64,000 nucleotides of DNA from Paratractidigestivibacter faecalis (lineage in GTDB: Bacteria > Actinomycetota > Coriobacteriia > Coriobacteriales > Atopobiaceae), in NCBI RefSeq assembly GCF_003416765.1, contig NZ_QSNG01000001.1, forward strand, positions 956,742-1,020,741, read 5' to 3'. A program made the translations under genes and the position numbers. The notes under the pieces were generated by a model. The model did no database searches and was not told the origin of the DNA. It saw nothing but the letters and a program-made list of their open reading frames with translations. This document shows, piece by piece, positions 51,319-62,748 of the stretch. How positions within the stretch are numbered: the stretch's first letter is position 1; the number at the start of each line of letters is the position of its first letter.

Positions 51319-52626
51319 CTAGTTGGCGTGCTTGGCGTGGCTCTTGGACACGATGGTGGGCTTGGCGCCACCGCCGACGGACTCCTTGGTCACCACAACG
51401 CGGGTGATGTCCAGGTCGCTCGGCAGGTCGAACATGGTGTCCTGCAGCGTGGACTCGCAGATGGCGCGCAGGCCGCGGGCGCCGGTGCCGCGGGAGAGCG
51501 CCTGGCGAGCAATCTCGCGCAGGGCCTCGTCCTCAAACTCCAGCTCCACGCCCTCGAGCTCGAACATGCGGCGGTACTGCTTGACCAGCGCGTTCTTGGG
51601 CTCGGTGAGAATGCGCACCAGATCGTCCTCGGTGAGCTCCTTGGTGCTCGTTATGACCGGGATGCGGCCGATGAACTCGGGGATCATGCCAAACTTGTGC
51701 AGGTCCTGCGGCATGACCTCGGCCATGAGGGCGTCCTCGTTCTCCTCGACCTTCTGGCCAAGCTCGGCGTTGAAGCCGATGCCCTTCTTGCCAATGCGGT
51801 CCGCCACGATCTTGTCCAGGCCGACGAAGGCGCCGCCGCAGATGAACAGGATGTTGGTGGTGTCGATGCGAATGAGCTCCTGCTGGGGGTGCTTGCGGCC
51901 ACCCTGGGGCGGAACGCTGGCCTCGGTTCCCTCGATGATTTTGAGAAGGGCCTGCTGTACGCCCTCGCCGGAGACGTCGCGCGTGATGGAGAGGTTCTCG
52001 GCCTTGCGGGCGATCTTGTCGATCTCGTCCACGTAGACGATGCCCACCTGCGCACGCTCCACGTCGCCGTCGGCGGCGGTGATGAGCTTGAGCAGGATGT
52101 TCTCCACGTCCTCGCCCACGTAGCCGGCCTCGGTCAGCGTGGTGGCGTCGGCGATGGCGAAGGGCACCTCGAGGAAGCGCGCCAGGGTCTGGGCAAGGAG
52201 GGTCTTACCCGTACCGGTGGGTCCGAGCAGCAGGATGTTGCTCTTGGCGATCTCAACCTGCTCCTCGCCCTCCTCGACCTCGTCGTTGCCGGAGAGGATG
52301 CGGCGGTAGTGGTTGTAGACGGCCACGCTCATGGCGCGCTTGGCCTGCTCCTGGCCCATGACGTACTGGGAGAGCTCGTCGTAGATCTCGTGCGGGGTGG
52401 GAAGCTCCTTGATGGGGGCCTCCTCGGGAACCTCCACGATGTCGTCCACGTCAAGCTCGTCCACGGGCTGGCCGATCATGTCGGCGCAGGCGCGGATGCA
52501 CTCGTCGCAGATGAAGACGCCGTTGGGGCCCTGGACCAGCTTGCTCACCTGGCTGCGGCTCTTGTGGCAGAAGGAGCAGTGCATCTCCTGGTGGCCGAGG
52601 TCGCCGTTGTTGTCCATGGATGCCAT
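51319..52626 (-). CDS. clpX: ATP-dependent protease ATPase subunit ClpX
   Basis: This 435-residue AAA+ unfoldase has an N-terminal C4 zinc domain (CSFCHKS...CDECI near residues 17-45), Walker [11 protein letters not shown] near residue 135, Walker [14 protein letters not shown] near residue 200 and GFGF-type pore and sensor segments. The long tail ends SKSHAKHAN. Its ATG overlaps the clpP stop (TAATG). It unfolds tagged proteins for ClpP. The order tig-clpP-clpX is the common conserved cluster. Confidence 0.97.
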   Translation of the reverse strand: MASMDNNGDLGHQEMHCSFCHKSRSQVSKLVQGPNGVFICDECIRACADMIGQPVDELDVDDIVEVPEEAPIKELPTPHEIYDELSQYVMGQEQAKRAMSVAVYNHYRRILSGNDEVEEGEEQVEIAKSNILLLGPTGTGKTLLAQTLARFLEVPFAIADATTLTEAGYVGEDVENILLKLITAADGDVERAQVGIVYVDEIDKIARKAENLSITRDVSGEGVQQALLKIIEGTEASVPPQGGRKHPQQELIRIDTTNILFICGGAFVGLDKIVADRIGKKGIGFNAELGQKVEENEDALMAEVMPQDLHKFGMIPEFIGRIPVITSTKELTEDDLVRILTEPKNALVKQYRRMFELEGVELEFEDEALREIARQALSRGTGARGLRAICESTLQDTMFDLPSDLDITRVVVTKESVGGGAKPTIVSKSHAKHAN

Positions 52627-53243
52627 TAGCGCTCCTGGCCGTCGTTGCGGGAGGAGATGACCTTGTCCACCAGGCCGTAGGCGCAGGCTTCCTCGGCGCG
52701 CATGTAGTTGTCGCGCTCGGTGTCGGCATTGATGCGCTCGATGGGCTGGCCCGTGGCCTCGGCGAGAAGCTCGTTCAGGTGCTGGCGGATCCAGCGGGTC
52801 TCGTCGGCGACGATCTGGATGTCGGTCTGCTGGCCGGAGACGCCGGAGCTCGGCTGGTGGATGAGCACCATGGAGTTGGGAAGCGCCAGGCGCTTGCCCT
52901 TGGCGCCGGAGGCCAGGATGGCGGCGCCCATGGAGGCGGCCATGCCCACGCAGATGGTGGAGACGTCGGGCTTGATGAAGTTCATCGTGTCGATGATGCC
53001 CAGGCCGGCGTAGACGTCGCCGCCCGGAGAGTTGACGTAGAGCGAGATGTCCTTGTCGGGGTCTGCGCTCTCGAGCTGCAGGAGCTGGGCGATGACCAGG
53101 TTGGCGGAGTCGCGCGTGACCTCCTCGCCCAGAAAGACGATGCGGTCGTTGAGCAGCCTCGAGTAGATGTCGAAGCTGCGCTCGCCGCGCGGGGTCTGCT
53201 CGACCACGTACGGGATGAGCGGGGTGTTGGTGGGATAGTGCAT
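52626..53243 (-). CDS. clpP: ATP-dependent Clp protease proteolytic subunit
   Basis: This 205-residue serine protease has the active-site Ser in [13 protein letters not shown] near residue 101 and the His in VLIHQPSSG near residue 126; the Asp of the triad is expected near residue 175. It has the handle region and a C-terminal tail. AACAGGAGGACCA precedes the ATG. It is coupled to clpX and separated from tig by a hairpin. Confidence 0.97.
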   Translation of the reverse strand: MHYPTNTPLIPYVVEQTPRGERSFDIYSRLLNDRIVFLGEEVTRDSANLVIAQLLQLESADPDKDISLYVNSPGGDVYAGLGIIDTMNFIKPDVSTICVGMAASMGAAILASGAKGKRLALPNSMVLIHQPSSGVSGQQTDIQIVADETRWIRQHLNELLAEATGQPIERINADTERDNYMRAEEACAYGLVDKVISSRNDGQER

Positions 53244-53263
53244 TGGTCCTCCTGTTCATTGAA

Positions 53264-53299
53264 GCATGCCCCGGGAGAGACGGGCTCCCCGGGGCATGC
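53264..53299 (-). terminator. Hairpin between tig and clpP
   Basis: GCATGCCCCGGGGA pairs with TCCCGGGGCATGC over about 13 bp with no strong T-run. It may be a partial terminator or 3' stabiliser inside the cluster. Confidence 0.55.
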
Positions 53300-53324
53300 G
53301 AGAGGTGCAGGTGAGGAGACGAGC

Positions 53325-54665
53325 CTACTCGGCGGACTCGGCCTTCTGGGCCTCGGCACGCTCGGCGACCTCGTCCTTGACGGTCACCTTGGCGTTCTCG
53401 ACCAGGTAGTCGAGGGCCTTGGTGCGCTTGATGGAGTCGCGGATGGCGGGCAGGCGGCCCTGGTCCTTCCACTGCTTGACGGCAGCCTTGACGTCCTCGA
53501 TGCCGGCGCGCTCGAACTCGGCCTCGACGTCGGCCTCGGTGGCCTCGAAGCCCATCTTCTTGGCGACGGCGTCCAGGGCCAGAGACTGGCGGGCGCGCTC
53601 GTCGGCCTGGGCGTGGAGGTCGGCGATGAAGTCATCGGCCTTGACGCCACGGGCGGCAAGGTACATGTCAAGGGAGATGTTCTGGCGCTGGAGCTGGGCC
53701 AGGAACTCCTGGGCGAGCTCGTTGAAGATCTCGTTCTTGTAGTTCTCGGGGACCTCGTCGAGCTGCAGGCGCTTGCCCATCTCCTCGACGACGCGGTCCT
53801 CCTTGAGCTGCGGCAGAGAGGTCTTCTTGTCGGCCTCGATCTCCTCCTTGACGGCCTCGCGGAGCTTCTCGACGGTCTCGTAGCCAAAGTTCTTCTTGGC
53901 GAGCTCGTCGGTGAGCTCGGGGGTGACGGCCTTCTTGATGGCCTTGACGGTCACCTTGACGGAGAACTTGTGCTCGTGGACCTCGCCCTCGTGCTCGTGG
54001 GACTTGACCCACTCGACGTCCTTGGTCTCGCCGGGCTTCATGCCGACGATGGCCTCCTGGAGCTCGGCGGGGAGCTGCATGCCGTTCAGGGTGACGGTGC
54101 GGTTCTCGGCGGCGAGGTGGCCGGCGCCCTCGACGTTCTGGATGTCGACGCCGATGACGTCACCCTCGGCGACCTCGCGGTCCTCGTCGGTGTCCTCGTA
54201 GGTCATCTGGTAGGAGAGGAGCTGGTTGAGCTGCCAGTCGATCTCTGCCTCGGTGACCTCCTCGGGGGGCATGTTGACCTCGGGGGCGTCATAGCTCTCG
54301 AGCTCGGCCTCGGGGCGGACGTCGATGGTGACGGTGGCCTCGTAGTCGGAGTGCTCCACGACGAGGGCGGGCTCGTCGCCGAAGGAGATCTGGCCCAGCG
54401 GGGTGACGTCGAGCTCCTCGACGATGGCGGGGTCGGCGGCGTTGAGCAGGTCGTTGGTGGCCTGGGCGAGGATGGACTCGAGGCCCATCATGTTGTTGAT
54501 GATGGGGCGGGGAACGTGGCCGCGACGGAAGCCCTGGAAGGCGTACTTGTTGGCGATCTCCGCGTAGGTCTTCTTGATGGCCGCGTCGACGTCGGCGGCA
54601 GAGATGGTGACCTTGGCGGTCAGCTTGTTGTCCTGAGGCTGCTCAGGGGTGACGGTGATGTTCAA
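53325..54665 (-). CDS. tig: Trigger factor
   Basis: This 446-residue ribosome-associated chaperone has the ribosome-binding loop [14 protein letters not shown] near residue 43 (FRxGxxP signature), a PPIase-like middle domain ([15 protein letters not shown] near residue 165) and a helical C-terminal domain. The start is taken as TTG at 54665 because GGAGG lies 4 nt before it and no ATG is in place. The frame upstream runs through the tRNA-Leu gene and is not coding. The tail is Glu/Lys-rich. Confidence 0.93.
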   Translation of the reverse strand: MNITVTPEQPQDNKLTAKVTISAADVDAAIKKTYAEIANKYAFQGFRRGHVPRPIINNMMGLESILAQATNDLLNAADPAIVEELDVTPLGQISFGDEPALVVEHSDYEATVTIDVRPEAELESYDAPEVNMPPEEVTEAEIDWQLNQLLSYQMTYEDTDEDREVAEGDVIGVDIQNVEGAGHLAAENRTVTLNGMQLPAELQEAIVGMKPGETKDVEWVKSHEHEGEVHEHKFSVKVTVKAIKKAVTPELTDELAKKNFGYETVEKLREAVKEEIEADKKTSLPQLKEDRVVEEMGKRLQLDEVPENYKNEIFNELAQEFLAQLQRQNISLDMYLAARGVKADDFIADLHAQADERARQSLALDAVAKKMGFEATEADVEAEFERAGIEDVKAAVKQWKDQGRLPAIRDSIKRTKALDYLVENAKVTVKDEVAERAEAQKAESAE

Positions 54666-54734
54666 CGTTCCTCCAGTGTCTCGTACCTCGGCGGGCTTCT
54701 CCCGTCGAATGAATGCCCTGTTGAACGTGCGCAT

Positions 54735-54821
54735 TGGTGCGGGCGAAAGGACTCGAACCTTCACGGGGTCTCCCCCACTGGAACCTAAATCCAGCGTGTC
54801 TACCAGTTCCACCACGCCCGC
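54735..54821 (-). tRNA. tRNA-Leu (UAG anticodon)
   Basis: Class II tRNA with acceptor GCGGGCG / CGCCCGC, discriminator A and encoded CCA. The anticodon arm CTGGA-TTTAGGT-TCCAG gives anticodon TAG. It has a long variable arm (GTGGGGGAGACCCCG region) and T-arm GGTTCGAGTCC. Confidence 0.95.
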
Positions 54822-54897
54822 ATTACGGCGCACAGCCTTTGAATGATACCAAACTTCAGGGTCTGGTATACCCTCGCGCACCACTCCCACAAGATAA

Positions 54898-54928
54898 GGG
54901 CCGCGCAGGCGAAAAGCCCGCGCGGCCC
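54898..54928 (-). terminator. Terminator of carAB
   Basis: GGGCCGCGCAGGC / GCCCGCGCGGCCC stem with GAAAA loop, followed on the minus strand by TTATCTTG, 27 bp past the carB stop. Confidence 0.8.
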
Positions 54929-54954
54929 CAGGGGTCAAGCCGGAGCGCAGCTCC

Positions 54955-58169
<3,215 letters not shown>

Positions 58170-58170
<1 letters not shown>

Positions 58171-59423
58171 TAGAAGCGCCTCCCCTCGCGGACGTCGATG
58201 GCAAGGTAGTCCTCGACCCCGTCCATGAGGCGCGCGAAGGCGGCGAAGGCGTACGTCGAGTCGTTGGGGCCGGGCTTGGCCTCGGGGTGGTACTGCATGG
58301 AGAACGCGGGCAGGTCGAGGAACTGGATGCCCTCGGGCGTGCCGTCGTTGAGGTTGACGTGCGTGAGGCGGATGCGGCCGTAGCGCTCGCTCATGACCAC
58401 CGGCGCCACGTGCCTGGAAGACCAGAAGCGCAGGTCGGAGGGGTGCTCGGTCACGCCGTCGGAGAGCTCGGGCACAAGCGGGCCGAAGGTCGGGAAGACC
58501 GGGCCGTAGTTGTGGTTCTGGGCCGTGATCTCAACCTTGCCGGTGAGCAGGTTCATCACCGGCTCGTTGCCGCCGTGGTGGCCGTATGGGAGCTTCTCCA
58601 CCTGGCCGCCGGCGGCAAGGGAGATGACCTGGTTGCCCAGGCAGATGCCAAAGACCGGGAGCTTGCCCAGGCAGGCGCGGACGGCCTCGACCACGGGCGG
58701 GACGGTCTCGGGGTCTCCGGGGCCGTTGGAGAAGAACACGCCGTCGGGGTCGAGGGCCAGTGCCTTCTCGGCGGGGGTGTCCCAGGGCACGACCGTGACC
58801 TCGCAGCCAACGGCGGCAAGGCGCTTGGCGATGCCGGCCTTCTCGCCGCAGTCGTAGGCCACCACCTTGTGGCGGCACTCCCCCTTTGCCGGGATGACGC
58901 AGGGCTCCTTGCAGGAGACGTCGGCCACGTAGTTGTGGTCCGCGATTGCCGCGGAGGCCTGGACGCGGGCCACGAGGCTCGCGGGGTCGAGGTCGGTGGT
59001 GGAGATGGCCGCCTTCATGGCACCGCCCTCGCGGATGCGCAGGGTGAGGGCGCGCGTGTCCACGTCCTCGATGGCCACTATGCCGCGCTCGGCGAGGAAG
59101 TCCGGCAGGGACTTCACGGACTGCCAGTTGCTGGGCTGGTAGCACATGTCATGGACGATGAGGCCGGCAAGCGCGAGCTCGCGCGACTGCATGTCGACCT
59201 CGTTGATGCCGTAGTTGCCCACCTGCGGGTAGGTCAGGGTGACGAGCTGGCCGGCGTAGGAGGGATCGCTCACGATCTCCTGGTAGCCCACCATAGAGGT
59301 ATTGAAGACGACCTCACCGAAGGTCTCTCCCTCGGCACCTGCGGAGCGACCGAAGAAGTAGCTCCCGTCCTCCAAGGCGAGAAGCGCCTCGGGGTGCCTG
59401 CCGCCATCGACGAGCAGATTCAC
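58170..59423 (-). CDS. carA: Carbamoyl-phosphate synthase small subunit
   Basis: This 417-residue glutamine amidotransferase has an N-terminal domain ([29 protein letters not shown] near residues 21-50, in pieces). The class I GATase domain has nucleophile Cys in FGICLGNQ near residue 285 and HPEA with the catalytic His/Glu near residue 392. The GTG at 59423 is preferred because GGAAAGGACGG lies upstream and no ATG fits. It is preceded by a terminator-like hairpin and an operator-like array, suggesting pyrimidine- or arginine-linked control. Confidence 0.94.
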
Positions 59424-59481
59424 AGCAACACCGTCCTTTCCATGCGTGCGCCCGTAGGGCCGCCGGAGCTGAGAGCCCATA

Positions 59482-59513
59482 AAAAACGGAGCACCGTTGC
59501 AACGACACTCCGA
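59482..59513 (-). terminator. Attenuator-like terminator ahead of carA
   Basis: On the minus strand CGGAG...CTCCG encloses CGTTGCAACG and is followed by TTTTTTATGG. It lies 60 bp before the carA start and downstream of TATACT (59589-59584), as for attenuated pyrimidine genes. No PyrR site was recognised. Confidence 0.65.
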
Positions 59514-59668
59514 AAGGCTCTGTCAGGTTCTGACGCTATGGACGCCTTTTCGGTATCTCGTACCGCGTTTAAAGGTCTTTGCAAGTATAGCGACATGTCT
59601 CGCAATGCAAGCCGCAATCAATCAGACTGCAACATTACTCACTCTACCTGCGCATTTACAAATGGTAT

Positions 59669-59693
59669 GTTAGCCTGACTAACATTTAGTTAG
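59669..59693. promoter_or_regulatory. Three-half-site operator array upstream of carAB
   Basis: GTTAG-N5-CTAAC-N5-GTTAG: half-sites at 59669, 59679 and 59689 alternate in direction at exactly 10-bp steps, so all face one side of the helix. It lies in the AT-rich region upstream of carA. Confidence 0.55.
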
Positions 59694-59724
59694 TATCAAT
59701 TTGGCAAGTTCTTCCCAGCAAGGA

Positions 59725-59759
59725 AAAGGACCCGGGAAGAAGGTCTCCCCGGGTCCTTT
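59725..59759 (-). terminator. Terminator of gdhA
   Basis: AAAGGACCCGGG / CCCGGGTCCTTT, a perfect 12-bp stem followed by TTCC on the minus strand, 30 bp past the gdhA stop. Confidence 0.85.
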
Positions 59760-59790
59760 GGACGTGCTCTGCGGCTGCGGCCGGATGGCG

Positions 59791-61146
59791 CTAGCAGACG
59801 CCCTGGGCCATCATGGCATCGGCGACCTTGAGGAAGCCGGCGATGTTGGCGCCCATGACGAAGTTGCCCTCGTGGCCGTACTCGCGGGCGGTGTCGTCCA
59901 CGTTGTGGAACATGCCGCGCATGAGCTGCTCGAGCTTGCCGTCGACCTCCTCGAAGGTCCAGGAGAGGTGCTCTGCGTTCTGGGACATCTCCAGGCCGGA
60001 GACAAGCACGCCGCCGGCGTTGGCAGCCTTGCCGGGCATGAAGGCGACGCCGTTCTTCTGGAAGTACTCGGTGGCCTCGATGGTGGTCGGCATGTTGGCG
60101 CCCTCGCCCACGACCTTCACGCCGTTGGCGACGAGGGCCTCGGCGTCCTCGAGGTGCAGGGTGTTCTCGCGGGCGCAGGGAAGCGCGATGTCACAGGGGA
60201 CCTTCCAGACGCCGCGGCCGTCCTCGGCGTGCCAGGTGGCACCGGGACGCTCCTCCACGTAGAGGGCGAGGGAGACGCCCTTGTCGTGGCCGGAGCGCTT
60301 CTTGTTGTAGATGCCCTCCAGGACCTTGTAGTCAATGCCGTCGGGGTCCTCGACCCAGCCCTTGGTGTCGGAGCAGGCCAGGACCTTGCCGCCGAGCTGG
60401 GAGACCTTCTGGATGGCGTAGATTGCAACGTTGCCAGAGCCGTGGACGACGACGTTCTTGCCCTCGAAGGAGTCGCCATTGCTCTTGAGGTACTCGTCCA
60501 CGAAGTAGACCAGGCCGTAGCCGGTGGCCTCGGTGCGAGCCAGGGAACCGCCGAAGGAGAGGCCCTTGCCGGTCAGGACGCCGGTCCACTCGTTGCGGAT
60601 GCGCTTGTACTGGCCGAACATGTAGGCAACCTCGCGGCCGCCGACGCCCAGGTCACCGGCGGGGACGTCGGTGTTGGGACCGATGTGGCGGCAGAGCTCG
60701 GTCATGAAGGACTGGCAGAAGTGCATGATCTCGTTGTTGGACTTGCCCTTGGGGTCAAAGTCGGAGCCGCCCTTGCCACCGCCCATGGGAAGGGTGGTGA
60801 GGGAGTTCTTGAGGATCTGCTCGAGACCCAGGAACTTCAGCATGCCGAGGGTGACCGTGGGGTTGAAGCGCAGGCCGCCCTTGTAGGGTCCAATGGCGGA
60901 GTTGAACTCGACGCGATAGCCGCGGTTGACCTGGACCTTGCCCTCGTCGTCGACCCAGGGCACGCGGAACATGATGACGCGCTCGGGCTCGACGAAGCGC
61001 TCCAGCAGGGATGCCTCCTCATACTCGGGGTGGGCGTCCAGCGCGGGCTGGATGGTGCCGAGGATCTCGGTCGCGGCCTGGAGGAACTCGGTCTGCTCGG
61101 GGTAGCGCTGCTTGAGCTCCGCCAGGACCTTCTCGGTGTAGGACAT
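59791..61146 (-). CDS. gdhA: Glutamate dehydrogenase (NADP-type, hexameric)
   Basis: This 451-residue protein has the substrate segment GPYKGGLRFNPTVTLGMLKFL near residues 86-106 (in pieces), catalytic-type LPMGGGKGGSDFDPKGKS near residue 118, DVPAGDLGVGGREVAYMFGQYK near residue 160 and the coenzyme loop VVHGSGNVAIYAI near residue 233. The small-type sequence is typical of the NADP-linked biosynthetic enzyme, which fixes ammonia onto 2-oxoglutarate. The ATG at 61146 has GGAG at six nt; an upstream TTG is less likely. Monocistronic. Confidence 0.96.
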   Translation of the reverse strand: MSYTEKVLAELKQRYPEQTEFLQAATEILGTIQPALDAHPEYEEASLLERFVEPERVIMFRVPWVDDEGKVQVNRGYRVEFNSAIGPYKGGLRFNPTVTLGMLKFLGLEQILKNSLTTLPMGGGKGGSDFDPKGKSNNEIMHFCQSFMTELCRHIGPNTDVPAGDLGVGGREVAYMFGQYKRIRNEWTGVLTGKGLSFGGSLARTEATGYGLVYFVDEYLKSNGDSFEGKNVVVHGSGNVAIYAIQKVSQLGGKVLACSDTKGWVEDPDGIDYKVLEGIYNKKRSGHDKGVSLALYVEERPGATWHAEDGRGVWKVPCDIALPCARENTLHLEDAEALVANGVKVVGEGANMPTTIEATEYFQKNGVAFMPGKAANAGGVLVSGLEMSQNAEHLSWTFEEVDGKLEQLMRGMFHNVDDTAREYGHEGNFVMGANIAGFLKVADAMMAQGVC

Positions 61147-61283
61147 GCCATGCTCCAATCATTGAGCTAAAAACGTCATTGAGAAGAATACGTTTGTCCG
61201 ACTTCTTGAAAGGCAAAGTGACCCGACGCGTAACTTTTTGTTGTGGCGGGCGAAACATTCCATACATACGCCCAGCTAGACAA

Positions 61284-61306
61284 CAAAAAAGCCCGCTTGC
61301 GCGGGC
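61284..61306 (-). terminator. Terminator of the tRNA-Pro/tRNA-Gly unit
   Basis: GCCCGC/GCGGGC stem with a short loop and TTTTTTG on the minus strand, 13 bp past tRNA-Gly. Confidence 0.8.
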
Positions 61307-61318
61307 CCTTAGGATCTA

Positions 61319-61392
<74 letters not shown>

Positions 61393-61397
61393 GAAGG

Positions 61398-61475
61398 TGG
61401 TCGGGGCGACTGGATTCGAACCAGCGACCCTCTGCTCCCAAAGCAGATGCGCTACCAAGCTGCGCCACGCCCCGG
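61398..61475 (-). tRNA. tRNA-Pro (UGG anticodon) with 8-nt anticodon loop as read
   Basis: 78 nt with acceptor CGGGGCG / CGCCCCG, discriminator A and encoded CCA. D-arm GCGCAGCTTGGTAGCGC is typical of tRNA-Pro. The anticodon stem TCTGC/GCAGA encloses TTTTGGGA, one T more than the normal TTTGGGA. Five bp separate it from tRNA-Gly, so they are co-transcribed. Confidence 0.9.
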
Positions 61476-61524
61476 AACCGAGGGTTAAGTATAGAGGAGG
61501 CGGGCCGCGAGGGCAAGCGAGGAA

Positions 61525-61563
61525 GTCGCGAACCCAATTCAAGATGCGATTTGGGTTCGCGCC
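61525..61563. repeat. Inverted repeat of the GTCGCGAACCCAA family, copy 1
   Basis: GCGAACCCAA (61528-61537) pairs with TTGGGTTCGC (61551-61560). It is preceded by GGAAGTC, which recurs in copy 2. Confidence 0.75.
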
Positions 61564-61642
61564 CGGGGCATAGGCGACGGCCTTTTGGCATCCGACTCCC
61601 AGCGACCTGCGGTTTTCTCGCCGCGTATACTCAGGGGGTCGG

Positions 61643-61710
61643 AAGTCGCGAACCCAAAACGTCAGGAAGAGGCCCTCAAGGTGCCTGGGCTCGCACGTTT
61701 TGGGTTCGGG
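61643..61710. repeat. Inverted repeat of the GTCGCGAACCCAA family, copy 2
   Basis: CGAACCCAAAACGT pairs perfectly with ACGTTTTGGGTTCG across a 32-nt middle. The right arm ends 13 bp before the lipid-kinase ATG. GGAAGTCGCGAACCCAA occurs exactly 120 bp after the same sequence in copy 1. Confidence 0.8.
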
Positions 61711-61723
61711 AAAGGGGCAAAAC

Positions 61724-62653
61724 ATGCTTGGCTCGCCGCTTGGGCGCACGCTCGTCATCGCAAATCCCACAGCTCACAGTGGCCGCGGCGAGGACGGCGC
61801 CCGATTTGCCCAGGAGTTCCTCCAGAGCTACGCCTCGGCCACCCGAGGCTTCGAGGTCATGCGGACGCAGGGACCCGCAGACGCCACGCGCATAGCCAGG
61901 GGCGCCCGCGGATTTGACACCATCCTTGCCCTCGGCGGGGACGGCGTGATCCACGAGGTAGTCTGCGGCCTCATGGCCCTTCCGCGCGAGGCCCGCCCCC
62001 AGCTGGGGGTCATCCCCCTCGGCTCCGGCAACGACTACGCCCGCACGCTGGGCATGGCAAGAAACGACGTGGAGGCCGCGCTGGCCCAGCTCGTGCGCGG
62101 CCGCGCACGCCACGTGGAGGTGGGCCGCGTCAACGGCATGCCCTTCATGCAGACCCTCTCGTTTGGCCTGGACGCCGCCATCGCGCTGGACACCACGAAC
62201 CGCCGGGCCGCAGGGACCTCCCAGGAGGGCGAGGCGCTCTTTGTCACGTCGGCCCTGCGCATTCTCTCCAACGCCCGCGAGGGCTTTGCGGTCCGCGCCT
62301 CCTTTGACGGAGAGAAGACGCAGGACCTCTCCACCATCATCTTTGCGGTGCAGGTGGGCCCCTCCTACGGCGGCGGCTTCAAGATCTGCCCCAATGCAGA
62401 CCCCACCGACGGCCTTCTGGACGTCTGCTACAACGTCAAGCTGCCCGCTCTCCCCCGCCTCATGTCGCTGCTCGCCCTGGCAAGGCTCGGCCGCCACACG
62501 GGCTCCTCGGTGGTGAGGCTCAGGCGCTGCCGCTCCCTCACGCTGGACTTTGAGCGCGAGACGCCCTGCCAGGCAGACGGCGAGAAGGTCTGCGGCACGC
62601 ACTTTGACGTGCAGGTCGCGCCCGACGCACTTGGCGTCATCTTCCCAAGCTAG
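61724..62653 (+). CDS. Diacylglycerol/lipid kinase family protein (copy 2)
   Basis: This 309-residue DAGK-fold protein has TLVIANPTAHSGRGED near residue 9, ILALGGDGVIHEVVCGLM near residue 67 and IPLGSGNDYARTLGMAR near residue 98. The C-terminal element is QADGEKVCGTHFDVQV. Length and motifs match YegS/DgkB-like lipid kinases. The ATG at 61724 follows AAAGGGGCAAAAC; an upstream TTG lies inside the repeat arm. It is distinct from the paralogue at 23279, sharing motifs but not overall sequence. Monocistronic. Confidence 0.9.
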   Translation: MLGSPLGRTLVIANPTAHSGRGEDGARFAQEFLQSYASATRGFEVMRTQGPADATRIARGARGFDTILALGGDGVIHEVVCGLMALPREARPQLGVIPLGSGNDYARTLGMARNDVEAALAQLVRGRARHVEVGRVNGMPFMQTLSFGLDAAIALDTTNRRAAGTSQEGEALFVTSALRILSNAREGFAVRASFDGEKTQDLSTIIFAVQVGPSYGGGFKICPNADPTDGLLDVCYNVKLPALPRLMSLLALARLGRHTGSSVVRLRRCRSLTLDFERETPCQADGEKVCGTHFDVQVAPDALGVIFPS

Positions 62654-62682
62654 GCCCGCCCACGCGGTCACGCGCAAACAGA

Positions 62683-62716
62683 GAGGCGCCCCAGGCCACG
62701 TGACCTGGGGCGCCTC
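62683..62716. terminator. Bidirectional terminator between lipid kinase and ptsI
   Basis: GAGGCGCCCCAGG / CCTGGGGCGCCTC, a perfect 13-bp stem followed on the plus strand by GTTTGGTT and on the minus strand by TCTGTTTG. Confidence 0.85.
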
Positions 62717-62748
62717 GTTTGGTTCAGAGCAGCTCGCCGGAGAATGTC

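Noticed and set aside
51319-53472. A 717-codon frame joining clpX to upstream sequence
   Set aside because: Residues before the ClpX start are out-of-frame clpP translation; the TAATG junction gives the real start at 52626.
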